Source of the DNA: Cephalotrichum gorgonifer
Lineage: Eukaryota > Ascomycota > Sordariomycetes > Microascales > Microascaceae
NCBI GenBank assembly: GCA_900312665.1
Contig: ONZQ02000014.1
Span: 1 to 64,000 of the forward strand
DNA length: 64,000 bases
Reading direction: 5' to 3'
Part shown: one piece after another, positions 47,668-59,266 of the stretch
Layout of the letters: each line of letters opens with the position of its first letter
Position numbering within the stretch: position 1 is the stretch's first letter
Made by a program: the position numbers and the translations under genes
The notes under the pieces: generated by a model
Database searches by the model: none
What the model was told of the DNA's origin: nothing
Seen by the model: only the letters and a program-made list of their open reading frames with translations

Positions 47668-49809
47668 TCACGCCACCTCTTGGAACGCCGCCTTCAAGCC
47701 GTCAAAGTGCTCCAGCTGTTCCTCCGCCATCTTCCCCTCCATGTCGCTTATGATGGTGAGGATGAGAGAGTAGTTGTTGTAGAGAAAGCGTTCCTGCTTG
47801 CGCTTGTCGCCGAACATCTTGGACTGCTTGGTCAGGAAGGCCTCAACCTCGGACCTCAACCGTTGGAGGCTCTGTATGACGGGCTCGTCGTCACCGGCCT
47901 CCGTGCACAGGACTAGAATCCCGTGGAGAAGCTGCCCAAATTTCTGCGTGACGACGTGGGGGGCCGGAGTGAGCTTGGCCAGCTCACTCGCGGAGCGGGC
48001 GGGTGGGCGGGCGGGGATAGACCCGGCCAACTGGCGAACCGACTCCCCGTGATGATTCATGACCAGCTGGAGCCTCGGCCAGAGGAGCATATTCGTCCCG
48101 TTTATGTACCCGTCCGCCACGGGTATCTTGCGTCGCTGCAGTTCAAACGCGACGCGTTGGTTTAGCCGGATACAGAGGAGAAGGCCCAGCCCGTCGTATG
48201 TGTCGTTGATAAGAGATTTGGTCAGGCCCTGACCGAGGAGGAAGGTCTGGTCGAAGATGTAGTGGAAGTGCTTCGATACCGTCGATAGCGACATCGCCGG
48301 ATAGAAGAAGGTGGAGAGGAAAGTGTATTCGGCTGAGGCGTTGTCTATCAATGCCAGATTAAAGTTGCGGAACGGGACCTCTAGGAAGTGGGTAGACTTG
48401 TCCTCCTCGGCTAGGTAGGACGAGAGCGCCGCCTGGTTACTCGTCTTGAGGTGGTCTACACGCCGGCCTAGGTTAAAAGCATCATGCGGGGGCCCTTGCG
48501 TCTTCGACCCGCTTAGTATCGATGTCTTTCGGGCGGCCTCTTCGTGGCCGAGGAGGTCGTTCTTGTCTATTACATGGACCTTGATCTTTTCCAATGCCTT
48601 CAGGTACCTGGTGAACTGGCTGTGATAATACCACCTCATAGTGTTCATGTATGCTATGCAGATCTCATCGCCGAGGGCTGAGTGGTGTTTATAAAGGAAG
48701 GCGTAAGCATCTTTGACTCGAAGAAAGCTTTGCTGCTGGATGACCTGGGCGTTGATCTGAGGAGACCTAATCGCCTTGATCTGGGCGACGAGATAGTCAC
48801 GGATCCTCTCGATTGCCTACGGTAAGTTAGCCAGGGCTACGAGAACAGGACACGAGAGGGCCCGCGCGGGTGAGCGTCGCCGCAGTACCTTGAGGACGAG
48901 ATTCTCCAGCAGAGGACCCAAATCCGACCAGGCCTTGCTCTTCTTCGAGCCACCCGCGGCCTTGTGATATGCGGTGGCCCTCTTGTCGACCTCGCCGAGC
49001 GCCTTGATCCACGACTCATCCATAGGGCCTTCCACGACCTTGGACACTATCTCGGGAGAGACGCTGAGTTCCTCTATGACGGGGCCGAGGGCCTTTCTGA
49101 CAGTCTTTCTATTTTCTAGCCTCGAATTTAACGACGTTGACCGATTCTGCAACGTCTCGATGTCAGTGGAGACGACGGCGAGGTCGTTCCGGAAGCTGGC
49201 GAAATTAGTCTCTACCGAGTTCAAGACATCGTCACATTCCACTATGGACTTGTGAAGGACCTCGAGGGCGCTGCTCTGCTCTTCGACTAGCCGACGCATG
49301 TTAATAGGCGGAGTCATTGGTGCGGCGGATACGAATAATGAGAACTCACAGTCTCGAACCGTCTGCGGCCGTCTTGGACCCGCCGGTTTCGGCCCAGAGG
49401 GCTCTGTTGCGACAAGTTCCCCCAGGGAGAGGCCTGCAAGGTCAAAGTTTAGTTCGAGGTCTACCTCGGTGATCGAGTGAGGGGCGCGGCCATCGGGGCC
49501 AGCCTCGGCTATCTCCACGCCCAGTAGCTTCTCGAGAACCTCCTCCGGCGCCGGGCCTTCTGGGTAGCTCCTTGAGTATCTCAGAGCCGACCCGTTCGGT
49601 CTCCTCGAGGTGCCGAGCAGGGAAGTCGCCGACCCGCTGGAAACGAGAGACACCGACGAGCCTCGGGGTGTCTGGCTCGCCCGTTGTGAGGTTACATAGG
49701 GGTTGAGGCCTCCGGACGTGCGCCTGGGTAGTGGCGAATAGGACCGGCTCGCGGGTTGTGAAGGGGGGGTCGGAGGACCGGACTGCGACGCGAGTCTGTC
49801 GAGCCACAT
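47668..49809 (-). CDS. vps52: GARP complex subunit Vps52/Sac2
   Basis: Subunit of the GARP tether for endosome-to-Golgi retrograde transport. Exons 49350-49809, 48889-49286 and 47668-48816 give 668 aa. The N-terminus is Ser/Pro-rich and disordered (MWLDRLASQSGPPTPPSQPA). A coiled-coil follows, with DFEEQSSALEVLHKSI (first splice), DVLNSVETNFASFRNDL and IETLQNRSTSLNSRLENRK, the core Vps52 signature. Then come SPEIVSKVVEGPMDESWI, RIRDYLVAQIKAIRSPQ, RWYYHSQFTRYLKALEKI and LGQGLTKSLINDTYDGLGL. The C-terminus ends in a helical region. It is divergent from eIF5A. Confidence 0.95.
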
Positions 49810-50420
49810 GTTGATGGTGGCCGGACGGCCCTTCGCTGCTATATCGGGGGCAAGGGAGCTCTCGGGGATGGTGATGGCATGTTTGTCGTCTCGAAGAACG
49901 GAAGGGCGTGCGTGTATTGGTAGCTAAGTTGTGTGGGCGTCCTTCCTCCAGCTCGCCGCTGTGGCGTGCATGGGTCGGTTCCTTGCGGGTAGCTACGAGT
50001 ACGGGTAATACTCGACTGTGCTGGGGCGTCGCTTGGCGTCGCTACTGTGATTCGTCCGGGAGGGCCCGAAAGGGAATGGGGCCATCTGTCAATAGGAGAT
50101 CATCAACCTTGAGATGGTGGTATAAGCTCACAAGTGGGGGCACGTGACCTGCAACGTGTGATGGGGTACAAGACATCCAACATGGGTATACATAGAAAGG
50201 TGGTGGTGCGTACGAGCAAGAGTATATACACTGGTGGTTGACAGGGATAGATCCATCGATAATAGAGGCATAATGTCAGTCCTCCAAATCTTGGGATGCA
50301 TCTGTCGCCTTCCTCGGGTTCTCTATCCGCGAGCCCTCGTACTTGAATCCCAGTGATGATATGCCAGGTCCTTCCTTCAAGCCGTGGATTTGAAGCATGA
50401 GTCCATACCCTTTAGTTGAA

Positions 50421-50422
<2 letters not shown>

Positions 50423-50462
<40 letters not shown>
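50423..50462. repeat. (GT)20 microsatellite
   Basis: Twenty perfect GT units, followed by an imperfect ATGTGTGT extension. Simple-sequence repeat in the VPS52/eIF5A spacer. No function inferred. Confidence 0.98.
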
Positions 50463-50469
<7 letters not shown>

Positions 50470-50482
50470 TCATGAACAAATA

Positions 50483-50498
50483 CGAGTACTTGTACTCG
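50483..50498. repeat. GTAC-centred inverted repeat
   Basis: CGAGTAC and GTACTCG arms (7 bp, perfect) separated by TT. One of several GTAC-centred inverted repeats in the intergenic DNA of this window. Confidence 0.8.
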
Positions 50499-50950
50499 CG
50501 CTCGCACTCGTGGGCCTCCCTTGCCACGAGCACTCGTCCAAGACCCATTGGATATGCCTGGCCGCGCTCAGTCTGCCCCGTAGACTCGGACTGAAGCACT
50601 AGCGTTGTTGAGTGCTTCTCTGTCGCGGCCTTCCAACATGGGAACCCGCAGTGGTGGGTACAAGAATGATGGTTGCCACACGGAGGGGCCCAATTAAATT
50701 CCTGGGAAAGAAAAAAAAACGTCGGATTGCCAGTTGCCGCCCCCTCACACTATTTTCGCCGCTCTGTATTTTCCCGCCCCGCCCCTCCACAAAGATTAAA
50801 ACCTCCCCTCTCTAACCCTCTATAGCACCGAGTACTCGAATCTTCCCTCCTGCCTCCTCCTCCGTGCATATCTTCACTCGCCCAGTCTTCTGCTCTCCTC
50901 TCCTATCCCTCCTCCACAAACGATATCCTTTCATTTCCGAAACCGCAACC

Positions 50951-51866
50951 ATGGCCGATGCCGATGTAAGAAATCGTTTGACCCCTCCAGCCCACTAAGA
51001 AAACACGCACCCCGCATCTGTGCCCCTCGCCGCCTCAGCGCCCGCGAATGGCAGCACCCAGCCATCGTGACATGTTTCTTTTCTCTGGGATGGCCATCGT
51101 TGTCGCCGCTGTAGCCGGCGAGCGCTGCGCTGCGCTGCTCGACGCCGGCCCCCGACTCATTTAATACATACTGACTCGGGTTTCAACTAGCATGAGCACA
51201 CCTTCGAGTCCACCGATGCCGGTGCGTCGGCGACCTTCCCCATGCAGTGCTCTGCGCTGAGGAAGGGTGGCCACGTCGTCATCAAGGGTCGCCCTTGCAA
51301 GATCGTCGACATGTCGACTTCCAAGACCGGCAAGCACGGCCACGCCAAGGTCCATCTCGTCGCCATCGACATTTTCACTGCCAAGAAGCTCGAGGATTTG
51401 TGCCCCTCCACCCACAACATGGACGTCCCCAACGTCACCCGCAACGAGTACCAGCTTGTAGGTTTGCACTCGCGCTACCCACCTCTCTTGGTCCCGGCTT
51501 CCTATTGCCGCGACCCATGTCCGTAATGCACCGTGTCAGAGCTAACGACACTCATCAGCTTGACATCTCCGACGATGGTTTCCTCGAGCTCATGGACGAT
51601 GATGGTAACATGAAGGCGGATGTCCGCCTGCCCGATAACGAGGTCGGCGAGAAGATTACCAAGCTTTTCAAGACCGAGGAGAAGGATACCAGTAAGTAAC
51701 CCCCCCGTGCCCTTCACTCATCCTGAGCTACCTCGTACCTGAAGCGGGACTTGCCGCAACGCCTGTAGGATTATAGGGTGCTAATGCTCAACCCACAGAC
51801 GTTATCATCCTCACCTCCATGGGCGAGCAGGCCGCCATTGATGCTAAGGAGGCTCCCCGCATGTAA
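50951..51866 (+). CDS. tif51A: Translation factor eIF5A
   Basis: Hypusine-containing elongation/termination factor that helps ribosomes through proline-rich and other slow motifs. Exons 50951-50965, 51191-51457, 51559-51691 and 51799-51866 give 160 aa. The first exon encodes only MADAD. The hypusination loop STSKTGKHGHAKV is intact; the modified Lys is K53. The N-terminal SH3-like domain continues to NVTRNEYQL. The C-terminal OB domain has LDISDDGFLELMDDDGNMK, DNEVGEKITKLF and VIILTSMGEQAAIDAKEA. All joins are in frame with good donors (GTAAGA, GTAGGT, GTAAGT). Confidence 0.98.
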
Positions 51867-52719
51867 GCGCGTCTATTTTACAAACGCCGCAGACAGCGGC
51901 TGGAGACGGAAGATCTATTCTCCGCGATGGACTCCGTTGCTTGCCTAGGGGGTGTCTGTTTGACCCCCCTTTCCTGATCAGGTAGTTGTCGTGGGTTACA
52001 GGCTGTCCTCAGCCAAGGTGGTATGGATGGGGGCTAGACTAGGAAGGATTCGGTGGTGTAGGGAGCATGAATGGGAGCGATGTAATTGCCTAATGTCGCC
52101 GCACATTAGCTGCACACGGGACAGTGACAATTTGCCTTCATCTACTTCATGTTCGCTGTCATCATTATTAGTCTTGCCAGCCATCAGGCCATTGGGCGGG
52201 AAATGGCGGTGCAAAAAAACGGAAAAATAAAGAATCCTCAGTAAATCCATCTGGAACACGTCATGATGTACTGTTGTGAACAGAAAGCTGGCTGGCGAGA
52301 ATGTTTGGTGCTCGTGTTCCTGTTCATGTTATGCTCATGTTAGTGTTGGTAAGGCGATGCGAATCCATCTGGTGCGTTACGGTATTACTTCGTGACACAG
52401 CCAGTATTACTTTATGACACAGCCGATCCTTGGTCCGTAATGGACGGATGGTCATTTCAGGTGCACTTCGATTTGAAGTCGGTATGTATTATTTATGTAT
52501 TCAAATACAAAAGTTGATTCCGAATAGCGACTCCCTGCCGGGCCGTTTCCGCTGGTACAACTAAGCCCAGCTAAAAACTTTTGTGGCGTCCACTCTCGAC
52601 CGCCGACTGCCCACTTTTCTCTCCGAGTACGTACACATATTACCTCGCAACAGCAGCCGCATACTCGCAAGCGATGCGTCGGTCCGCAAGTCCTACGTAC
52701 GACCATGCTCTACTGAGAC
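51867..52719. other. Intergenic
   Basis: eIF5A 3' region and RRN7 promoter. A tandem 22-bp duplication lies at 52382-52425 (separate entry). No gene recognised. The ACGTACGACC word near 52694 is not part of a 5S rRNA gene. Confidence 0.45.
52382..52425. repeat. Tandem 22-bp duplication
   Basis: Two adjacent copies begin GTATTACTT at 52382 and 52404 and share TGACACAGCC. They differ at CG in the first copy versus TA in the second, and at the last base. A local duplication, probably neutral. Confidence 0.8.
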
Positions 52720-54577
52720 ATGGACGAAAGCCGCGTATTAAAGCGTTTCCCTCGCGGTGAGCGCTGCTCGGACTGCCGCGCTAAGAAATGGTATGTCGAA
52801 AATGGATTCGGGTACTGCCAGAACGGGCACCGCGTCCAGTCATGGGTCCAGTTTGACGCCGACGAGGACGACTGGAAGGGGCTAGGACAGGTGACGAGAC
52901 GGAAGCCGGCCGAGGCAACCTATGGGGACGAGCCGCATACAAGGAAGCGACTGTCCGGCGCGGCTGCCCGTACTCTGTACCTGGAGTGCCTACAGATCAT
53001 TCTGCGAAAGCAGGTGGCCTGGATGATCAGGGAGAAGAGCCACTCTGCTGAATTGGAGGCCGTTGTGAAGGACCTGTGGGATTTGCGATTGCGAGGTTGT
53101 CCTAGGGAAGAGGAGGAAGGGCCGCCGAGGCAGGACACCCAGTATTTCAGCACACAGGAAGAAGACCTGGCGTCCCCGGCAGAAAACGGGGACTGGGCCG
53201 GTAGAGAGGAGAGCTGGGACTCTTCCGCAGGATCCAAATGGCCGGTGCCGAATGCCGCTGATACTCTACTAATCTGCTACTTTGCCTGCGTGCTCCTGCG
53301 CGCCCCGACTATGCTCGGGGATATACGCGATTGGGCAAGTAGGGGACGGATGCCATACAGAAAATCCGTAATTCACCCCTGACCCCAAGCCTCTCTTAGC
53401 CCTCGTCAGCTAAATCTAAGTATAGCTTCACGACCTCCCTAGTGTCGCCCGTCATAGACTACCGGTGCCCTGGCTTCTCGCCTTCACGAGGCTGGAGCGA
53501 GAGGAATTGCCTACCGACAGGCTACATTTCAGGGCATTACACATGGCTCTCGCGTATCGCTTCAACTACGGCCTGGAGTTCCCCTCTCTGAACGCCATGC
53601 CGCTATCCATCCACTATACACAGCGTCTTGCCCTGCCCAGTATGCTCCAGCCCCCCCCCTTCTTTTTTTCTCTTCTAGACCCATCACAGTGTTGACGATC
53701 AGCAGTTGAGGTTGTCCATTTAGCAAGGTCGATGATTGATGGGACGAATATTGAGCTTTCGATACCTCCCCGGCGTACCAGGCTACGACTAATAGACATA
53801 CCCGAAGTATGTCTGATAGCCGCCATTTTAACCGCGGTTAAACACTTTCTATCTTTCCCCAAAGAGAATCGTGATCTCCCAAGCCTACAAGACGTAGATG
53901 GTCCCCAGATGGACTGGCAGAGGTGGAGCGAACTCGTGCGGCCTGCCGTGGAGAGTTTTCAAACTGGACCTGCTACAGACCTTCCCAAGGATATAGATGG
54001 GGAGTACCTGGCCAACGCAGACGAGGCTACGTTCGACTCCATACTGGCCTTGCTCTCTTCCGATGAGGGTGAGCATGGGGAAGAAGGTAAGTTGACTGGC
54101 ATTGGCTCCGTTAGTACTGAACATGGATCCTAATCTATGTTGGTGCAGCTTTTAAAGCAGGCGTGCAGGCAGTGCTATCGGGGTCCCAGGCAGCAGCGTC
54201 TCGGCCCGACGCTGAGAGCTCGCCTTTTTACGACGATATGATTAATGTCCTTCAAGCTGTTCAGGCAGAGAGCGTCAGCTTTAGGACGAGAGCGGACATC
54301 GGCGAGGAGGCCCGGATGTCCCCTATCCCCCGCGGGAAGATGAAAAAGATCCCTGCGTGGCGCGCCATCGACGATTTGCCCGATATTCCCAAGATGCTCT
54401 ATCAGCTCGCAGGTGAGAGCAGCGCCCTGTCCCCGCCAACCGTGCCATTATATACGCTAACACCACCCAGCGGCATACTCGGGCCTCTCTTTAAAGTCCA
54501 TGGTTAGGGCTGTGGATATGTTCGAGGCGAAATTAGCCAGTTGGGAACGGCAGACCAGAAGGGAAGACTATGCATAG
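52720..54577 (+). CDS. rrn7: RNA polymerase I initiation factor Rrn7 (TAF1B family)
   Basis: TFIIB-like subunit of the Pol I core factor needed for rDNA transcription. Exons 52720-53367, 53426-53639, 53706-54086, 54149-54412 and 54471-54577 give 537 aa. The N-terminal zinc ribbon (~15-38) reads RCSDCRAKKWYVENGFGYCQNGH, with CxxC and CxxGH ligands. A cyclin-like region follows: AARTLYLECLQIILRKQVAWM, then AADTLLICYFACVLLRAP. The splice at 53426 restores PYRKSLHDLPSVARHRLPVP, the conserved 'IPY...RLP' block. Then come LALPIEVVHLARSM and the C-terminal cyclin-like repeat. The tail is MFEAKLASWERQTRR. The Cys spacing and order fit Rrn7 well. Confidence 0.9.
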
Positions 54578-54928
54578 GGAGCAAATTATAGACAACGCGC
54601 GATACCCAGCAATACAATGATTTCGAGAAAGCACCCATTAGTGAACAGGACCGGACCTCGTGGAGATGGCGGCTGGACCTTCCGAGGTTCATGTGGAGTC
54701 GGATCGCCCGATGGAGTAGCCATGTCGGCCTGGTACATATGTACTGTGCGAGGTTATCGAATTTGACACGGTGTTGATCAGCTGTCGACGGGCGATTGGG
54801 AATTTCGCCACGTGACCTAGGGCTTTGAGGTAGATTCTACTCTATGGACTTCATGGATTCCTCCCCAAACCCCGCCAATTTTTCAACGTCACCAACAGTT
54901 GTATCAAGATTCGCAAACTGTCGGCAAG
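54578..54928. other. Intergenic and ubiquitin-eL40 leader
   Basis: RRN7 3' region and the promoter/5' UTR of the ubiquitin fusion gene. ATGs at 54844 and 54853 are out of frame with ubiquitin. If transcribed they would be upstream ORFs, so transcription probably begins after them, in the C-rich stretch near 54860-54880. Confidence 0.45.
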
Positions 54929-55655
<727 letters not shown>

Positions 55656-56298
55656 ACTAGAAACCGGGAGACCTCTTTGTTGGACGCGGCGTCTGGAATC
55701 ATGGAATCGATTTTTTCTGGCATTGTGGAGAGAGGGACAGACGGGCATGGTTTCTTGCGTCGGTATGGCATTGCACTTTGGTAGTCTCAAAAGACGACTC
55801 ACGGAGGCCAAGAGCTAGTTCGATAAATCAGACACGTTAAAATCTCTCCGAGCTGTGGACCGCAAATACGGATGGTGGCCTGTCGATGTGTGTTGAAGAG
55901 CTATCAGTGCCTCAAGGGAGGGTAGCTAGGCGTAGCGCCAACAAGAGCCACTTCCCAAGGCACTTTGCCTTTAATATATACCATGAGTCCGACTTGACAG
56001 GAAGCCCTCGCATCAAGCTGAATAGTAATTGCCAGTCTTTCTTCAACAGTTGGAAGTCGGTATTAACTCGCCTTACACGCGGAAGGTTTCTGTGATAACA
56101 TCATCATTGGACAAAGAATTGTCTGGTGCGTCGATTCGGGCTTACAGGGGTGGGTGGGTACTCGGCTAAATATCGGACGGTGAGCTGGACTGACGTGGAT
56201 GGTCACGTATTACTTGTACTCGTATGCCACCTCGCTCCCATTCACCACCAGCCTGGCGCTTGAACCGACATCTAGCTTTAACTAGAATCGCTGGCAAA
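55656..56298. other. Intergenic
   Basis: Ubiquitin-eL40 3' region and YIP5 promoter. A GTATTACTTGTACTCGTAT word lies near 56206-56225. No gene recognised. Confidence 0.45.
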
Positions 56299-57296
56299 AT
56301 GGCGAATACTGGCTACGACGTGGTGGTGGACGTGGACGATGATGTTAGCCCTACCAAACCCCCGCATGAGATCCATGATCACCTGTTCTAACTGCTTGCT
56401 ATCTATCCAGGGCGACCTCGGCCGCACCGACCTCCAAGACGATCTCGAATTCCACAACTCCACATTCACCGAGACGACAGGGCCGGGTCGGAAGCCCATC
56501 TCATCCCCCGGGCTACCTCCGCCGGTGACGGCGTCGTCCGGAGGGGGCGGGAAGCGCATGCTCTGGACGATAGACTTCTACGCGCAGTTCTTCGATGTGG
56601 ACACGTCGGCCGTGCTCACGAGATGCTGGGCTGCGTTGTTCCCGCGGGCGAACTTCCTCGACGTGCTTGAGGGGAACCCGGACCTGTACGGGCCGTTCTG
56701 GATCGCGACGACTGTGGTTCTGATCCTCTTCCTGGGCGGCACTATTAGTGATTGGATGTCCAGGTCGAAGGACGTCCCGTTCGCTTACAACTTCAAGCTC
56801 CTGAGCGGTATGTATACCCCTCCCTTCCCGCCCGTGCTGCTAATGCGCACTCGTTGATCCGCTTCGGCTTCTAACCTCGTTTCTTCTCTGCGTAGGCGCC
56901 GCTGGCCTCATCTACGGCTACACCCTCTTCGTTCCCGTCGCACTGTTCGCCATCCTCCGGTACTTCGGCTCCGAGGCCGCCAACCTCCTCGAGTGCTGGG
57001 CTCTCTATGGGTACGCGAACCTCATTTGGGTTCCCGTCGCCCTTATCAGCTGGTCACCCATCGACATCCTCAACTGGACCTTCGTCGCGATCGGCTTTGG
57101 AATGAGCACGAGCTTCCTCCTGCGGAACCTATATCCCGTGCTCAGCGCCACGGAGCGGCAGACTAGCAAAATATTGCTGATCATCGTGGTGGCGCTGCAC
57201 TTCGGGTTGGCGTTGACTGTTAAGTTTTTGTTCTTTGCGCACCACAGCCCGCTAGATCCCGACAAGGCGACACCGGTTGATGGAGGCGGAGACTAA
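56299..57296 (+). CDS. yip5: Yip1-domain protein Yip5 / YIPF1-2
   Basis: Golgi multi-pass membrane protein that binds Rab GTPases. Exons 56299-56343, 56411-56807 and 56896-57296 give 280 aa. The short acidic first exon (MANTGYDVVVDVDDD) is joined to GDLGRTDLQDDLEFHNSTF. The Yip1 domain has WTIDFYAQFFDVDTSAVLTR and NPDLYGPFWIATTVVLILFL. Segments AAGLIYGYTLFVPVALFAIL, YANLIWVPVALISW, WTFVAIGFGMSTSFLLRNLY and ILLIIVVALHFGLALTVKF complete five membrane spans. The DLYGPFW and GYxxxxW-type motifs are those of the YIPF1/2 branch, distinct from the Yip4 gene at 15208. In yeast, Yip4 and Yip5 interact; both are in this window. Confidence 0.93.
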
Positions 57297-57638
57297 TTGG
57301 GTGAGTGATCACGGGGGGATGGATCTGCTCTTCGGGAGAATGGGAGCTGCGCAGGTTCGCTCGGAGGTGGAGGGGCAGGGCTCCCCGTTCACGAAGAGGG
57401 GGGGGCTAGTTATGTTGAGATATCACTGGCGTTTGGGATCCGACTCCCGTATCAGAGAGATACTATCGGGGTACAGTGTACAGTAGCATTGGAAGCGTCT
57501 ATATTCTAAATATTTCTTCTTGTCCGAAGGACTCGGAGCAGTAAAGGCCGAGTAACGCACTTGTGTGATATCCTAAAGCGGCATTCCCTTCACATGACCA
57601 AGCGCCTGCTCCGGCACCGAGGTCACCAGGTCCCAGGC
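57297..57638. other. Intergenic, convergent 3' ends
   Basis: Tail-to-tail spacer of YIP5 (+) and the rhodanese gene (-). Nothing recognised. Confidence 0.4.
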
Positions 57639-58406
57639 TTACTGCTGACCCTCCCAGACCTCCCCGCTCCCGTCGTACTCCACCGCCTTCCCGCCCTTGT
57701 CACTCCAATCCAGCCAGCTCCCCGCATAGTCGCCGACAGACTTGTACCCCTCTGCGCTCGCGAGCTGCGCCGCGGCGCGGCCCCTCACGCCAGCCTTGCA
57801 GAAGAAGACGAGCTCGGGCGCATCGGGGCCAGTGGTGGGGGGCTTCTCGAAGCCGAAGAGCGCGAGGAACTGGTCGGGGGGCAGGCAGAAGGCATTGGGG
57901 TGTGTTACTATGGGGATGTTCACGGAGGTCGGTATAGTCCCTGTTGATCTGAGTTCGTTGGGTTCGCGGACGTCTAGAGAAGGGGAGGGGCAATGGAGTT
58001 AGCAGGTGCCCGTTGTTCGAGCTACCGGGGGAGCAAGGTTGGAGGGTTCCGAGGGCTGGAGAAATACCTATTAGGAGGATGTTGGCTGGTTTGTTCTCGG
58101 ATATCTCTTTAATCTATAGAGAGTTAGCGCAATTCCCGTCGATCCTCTCGGGAGTATCAAGCATGCCCAACCCACCATCTCAAAATCCCACTTCTTCGGG
58201 GTAGAGGGGGCGCCAGTCGCCGGCGCGGCCTTCTTCTCAGACTCCCACCGTACGCCAGCGGTCCCGAAACTGCGGGTATACGGCACGGCCGGATGTATCG
58301 AGCGGACGGCCGATGCCCAGCGGAGAGGACGCGGGGAGGCGGGTCGGGATACGGCAAGGCGCAGAGCCGAGCGGATGGGCCTTACTGCCCGAGTCGTGGA
58401 GGCCAT
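57639..58406 (-). CDS. Mitochondrial rhodanese-domain protein
   Basis: Predicted thiosulfate sulfurtransferase of the single-domain Rdl-type. Exons 58176-58406, 58068-58113 and 57639-57973 give 203 aa. The N-terminal ~60 residues are rich in Arg, Ser and Ala and lack acids, as in a mitochondrial presequence. The rhodanese fold begins at WDFEMIKEISENKPANILLI, then DVREPNELRSTGTIP (the DVRE motif restored by splicing). The catalytic loop FFCKAGVRGRAA has the active-site Cys, and DYAGSWLDWSDKGGKAVEY is the usual C-terminal strand-helix. The exact substrate cannot be told. The sulfurtransferase call rests on the intact active-site loop. Confidence 0.92.
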
Positions 58407-59266
58407 TACTTCGGCGGCTGGGTATTAGATGTGGAGAGGGTCTAGCGGCAGCGGGTTTAAGGGAGGAACAAGATGATTGGCGACAGGTTTGCGTAAACCT
58501 ACTCGTGAGGCTCGGGAAATAATGCTGCCTGTAGCCGGTGGTTTCGGTGGTGCAGAGCTATCCTGGTGCAGGTGTAGGTGCAAATGTAGGTGGAGGCGAA
58601 AGTCACCAGGATGGGGAGCTTCGGCATTGGTCGGTTGCGTGTCACAATCAATCCACGCTCCATCATTACGTCAACTTGCACCACGATGTGGATTCCATTT
58701 CACAGCTTCCCTTCCACCCGGTGTCGCGAAATATATGTATCAACTGTACTCAATTTATGCCATTCACATGAAGCGTCAGGCCGATGTAACTGCAAGTAGA
58801 TGCAACTATTTGAATAGTTGGCCTCGCACGGGTTACCTGCCGACTCTTAGGAATCAAATATGCACAGAGAACCGAGGAGAAATGAGGACAAGATCAGCAT
58901 GTTCTTGAATAGTTATTACAATTAGATATAATGCGTGTAATGCCAGCCAACAATAACCTCTCTCCCGGTTACCGGACGAGCCAATGGTGCCTCTCGATCG
59001 CCTCGCTCGGGTGGGCCATTGAGAATGAGCCAAAGTGCCACCAATGAGTACCGAAGATGTTAACTTGGTATTATCCAAACCTCTTCCCTCCTCCTTTCCA
59101 ACCCCAGAGCATTACGAACCCAGCGTACCGGAATACGGTATACGCTGATTGGATGATGACGGCTTCGCCCACCACGAGGATTTAACCCTAGCCAACCAAT
59201 CGGCGGGCCGGGCTTCTTCGTCTGATCACCTGCCACCGCTTACCTCCCACGGCTTACATCCACCGA
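58407..59266. other. Intergenic
   Basis: Rhodanese promoter and ERG5 3' region. A CCAAT-box-like word (CCAACCAATCGG) occurs near 59193 and others near 59148. No gene recognised. Confidence 0.45.

Larger units (their letters stand above)
49810..50950. other. Divergent promoter VPS52 / eIF5A with GT microsatellite
   Basis: Spacer of 1.1 kb. It holds a (GT)n microsatellite and an inverted repeat, listed separately. A long pyrimidine-rich leader runs from about 50802 to 50937, directly before the eIF5A start. This is the typical leader of a highly expressed fungal translation gene. Confidence 0.5.

Noticed and set aside
52688..52710. ACGTACGACCATG resembling the start of fungal 5S rRNA
   Set aside because: The similarity ends after about ten bases; the rest of a 5S gene is absent.
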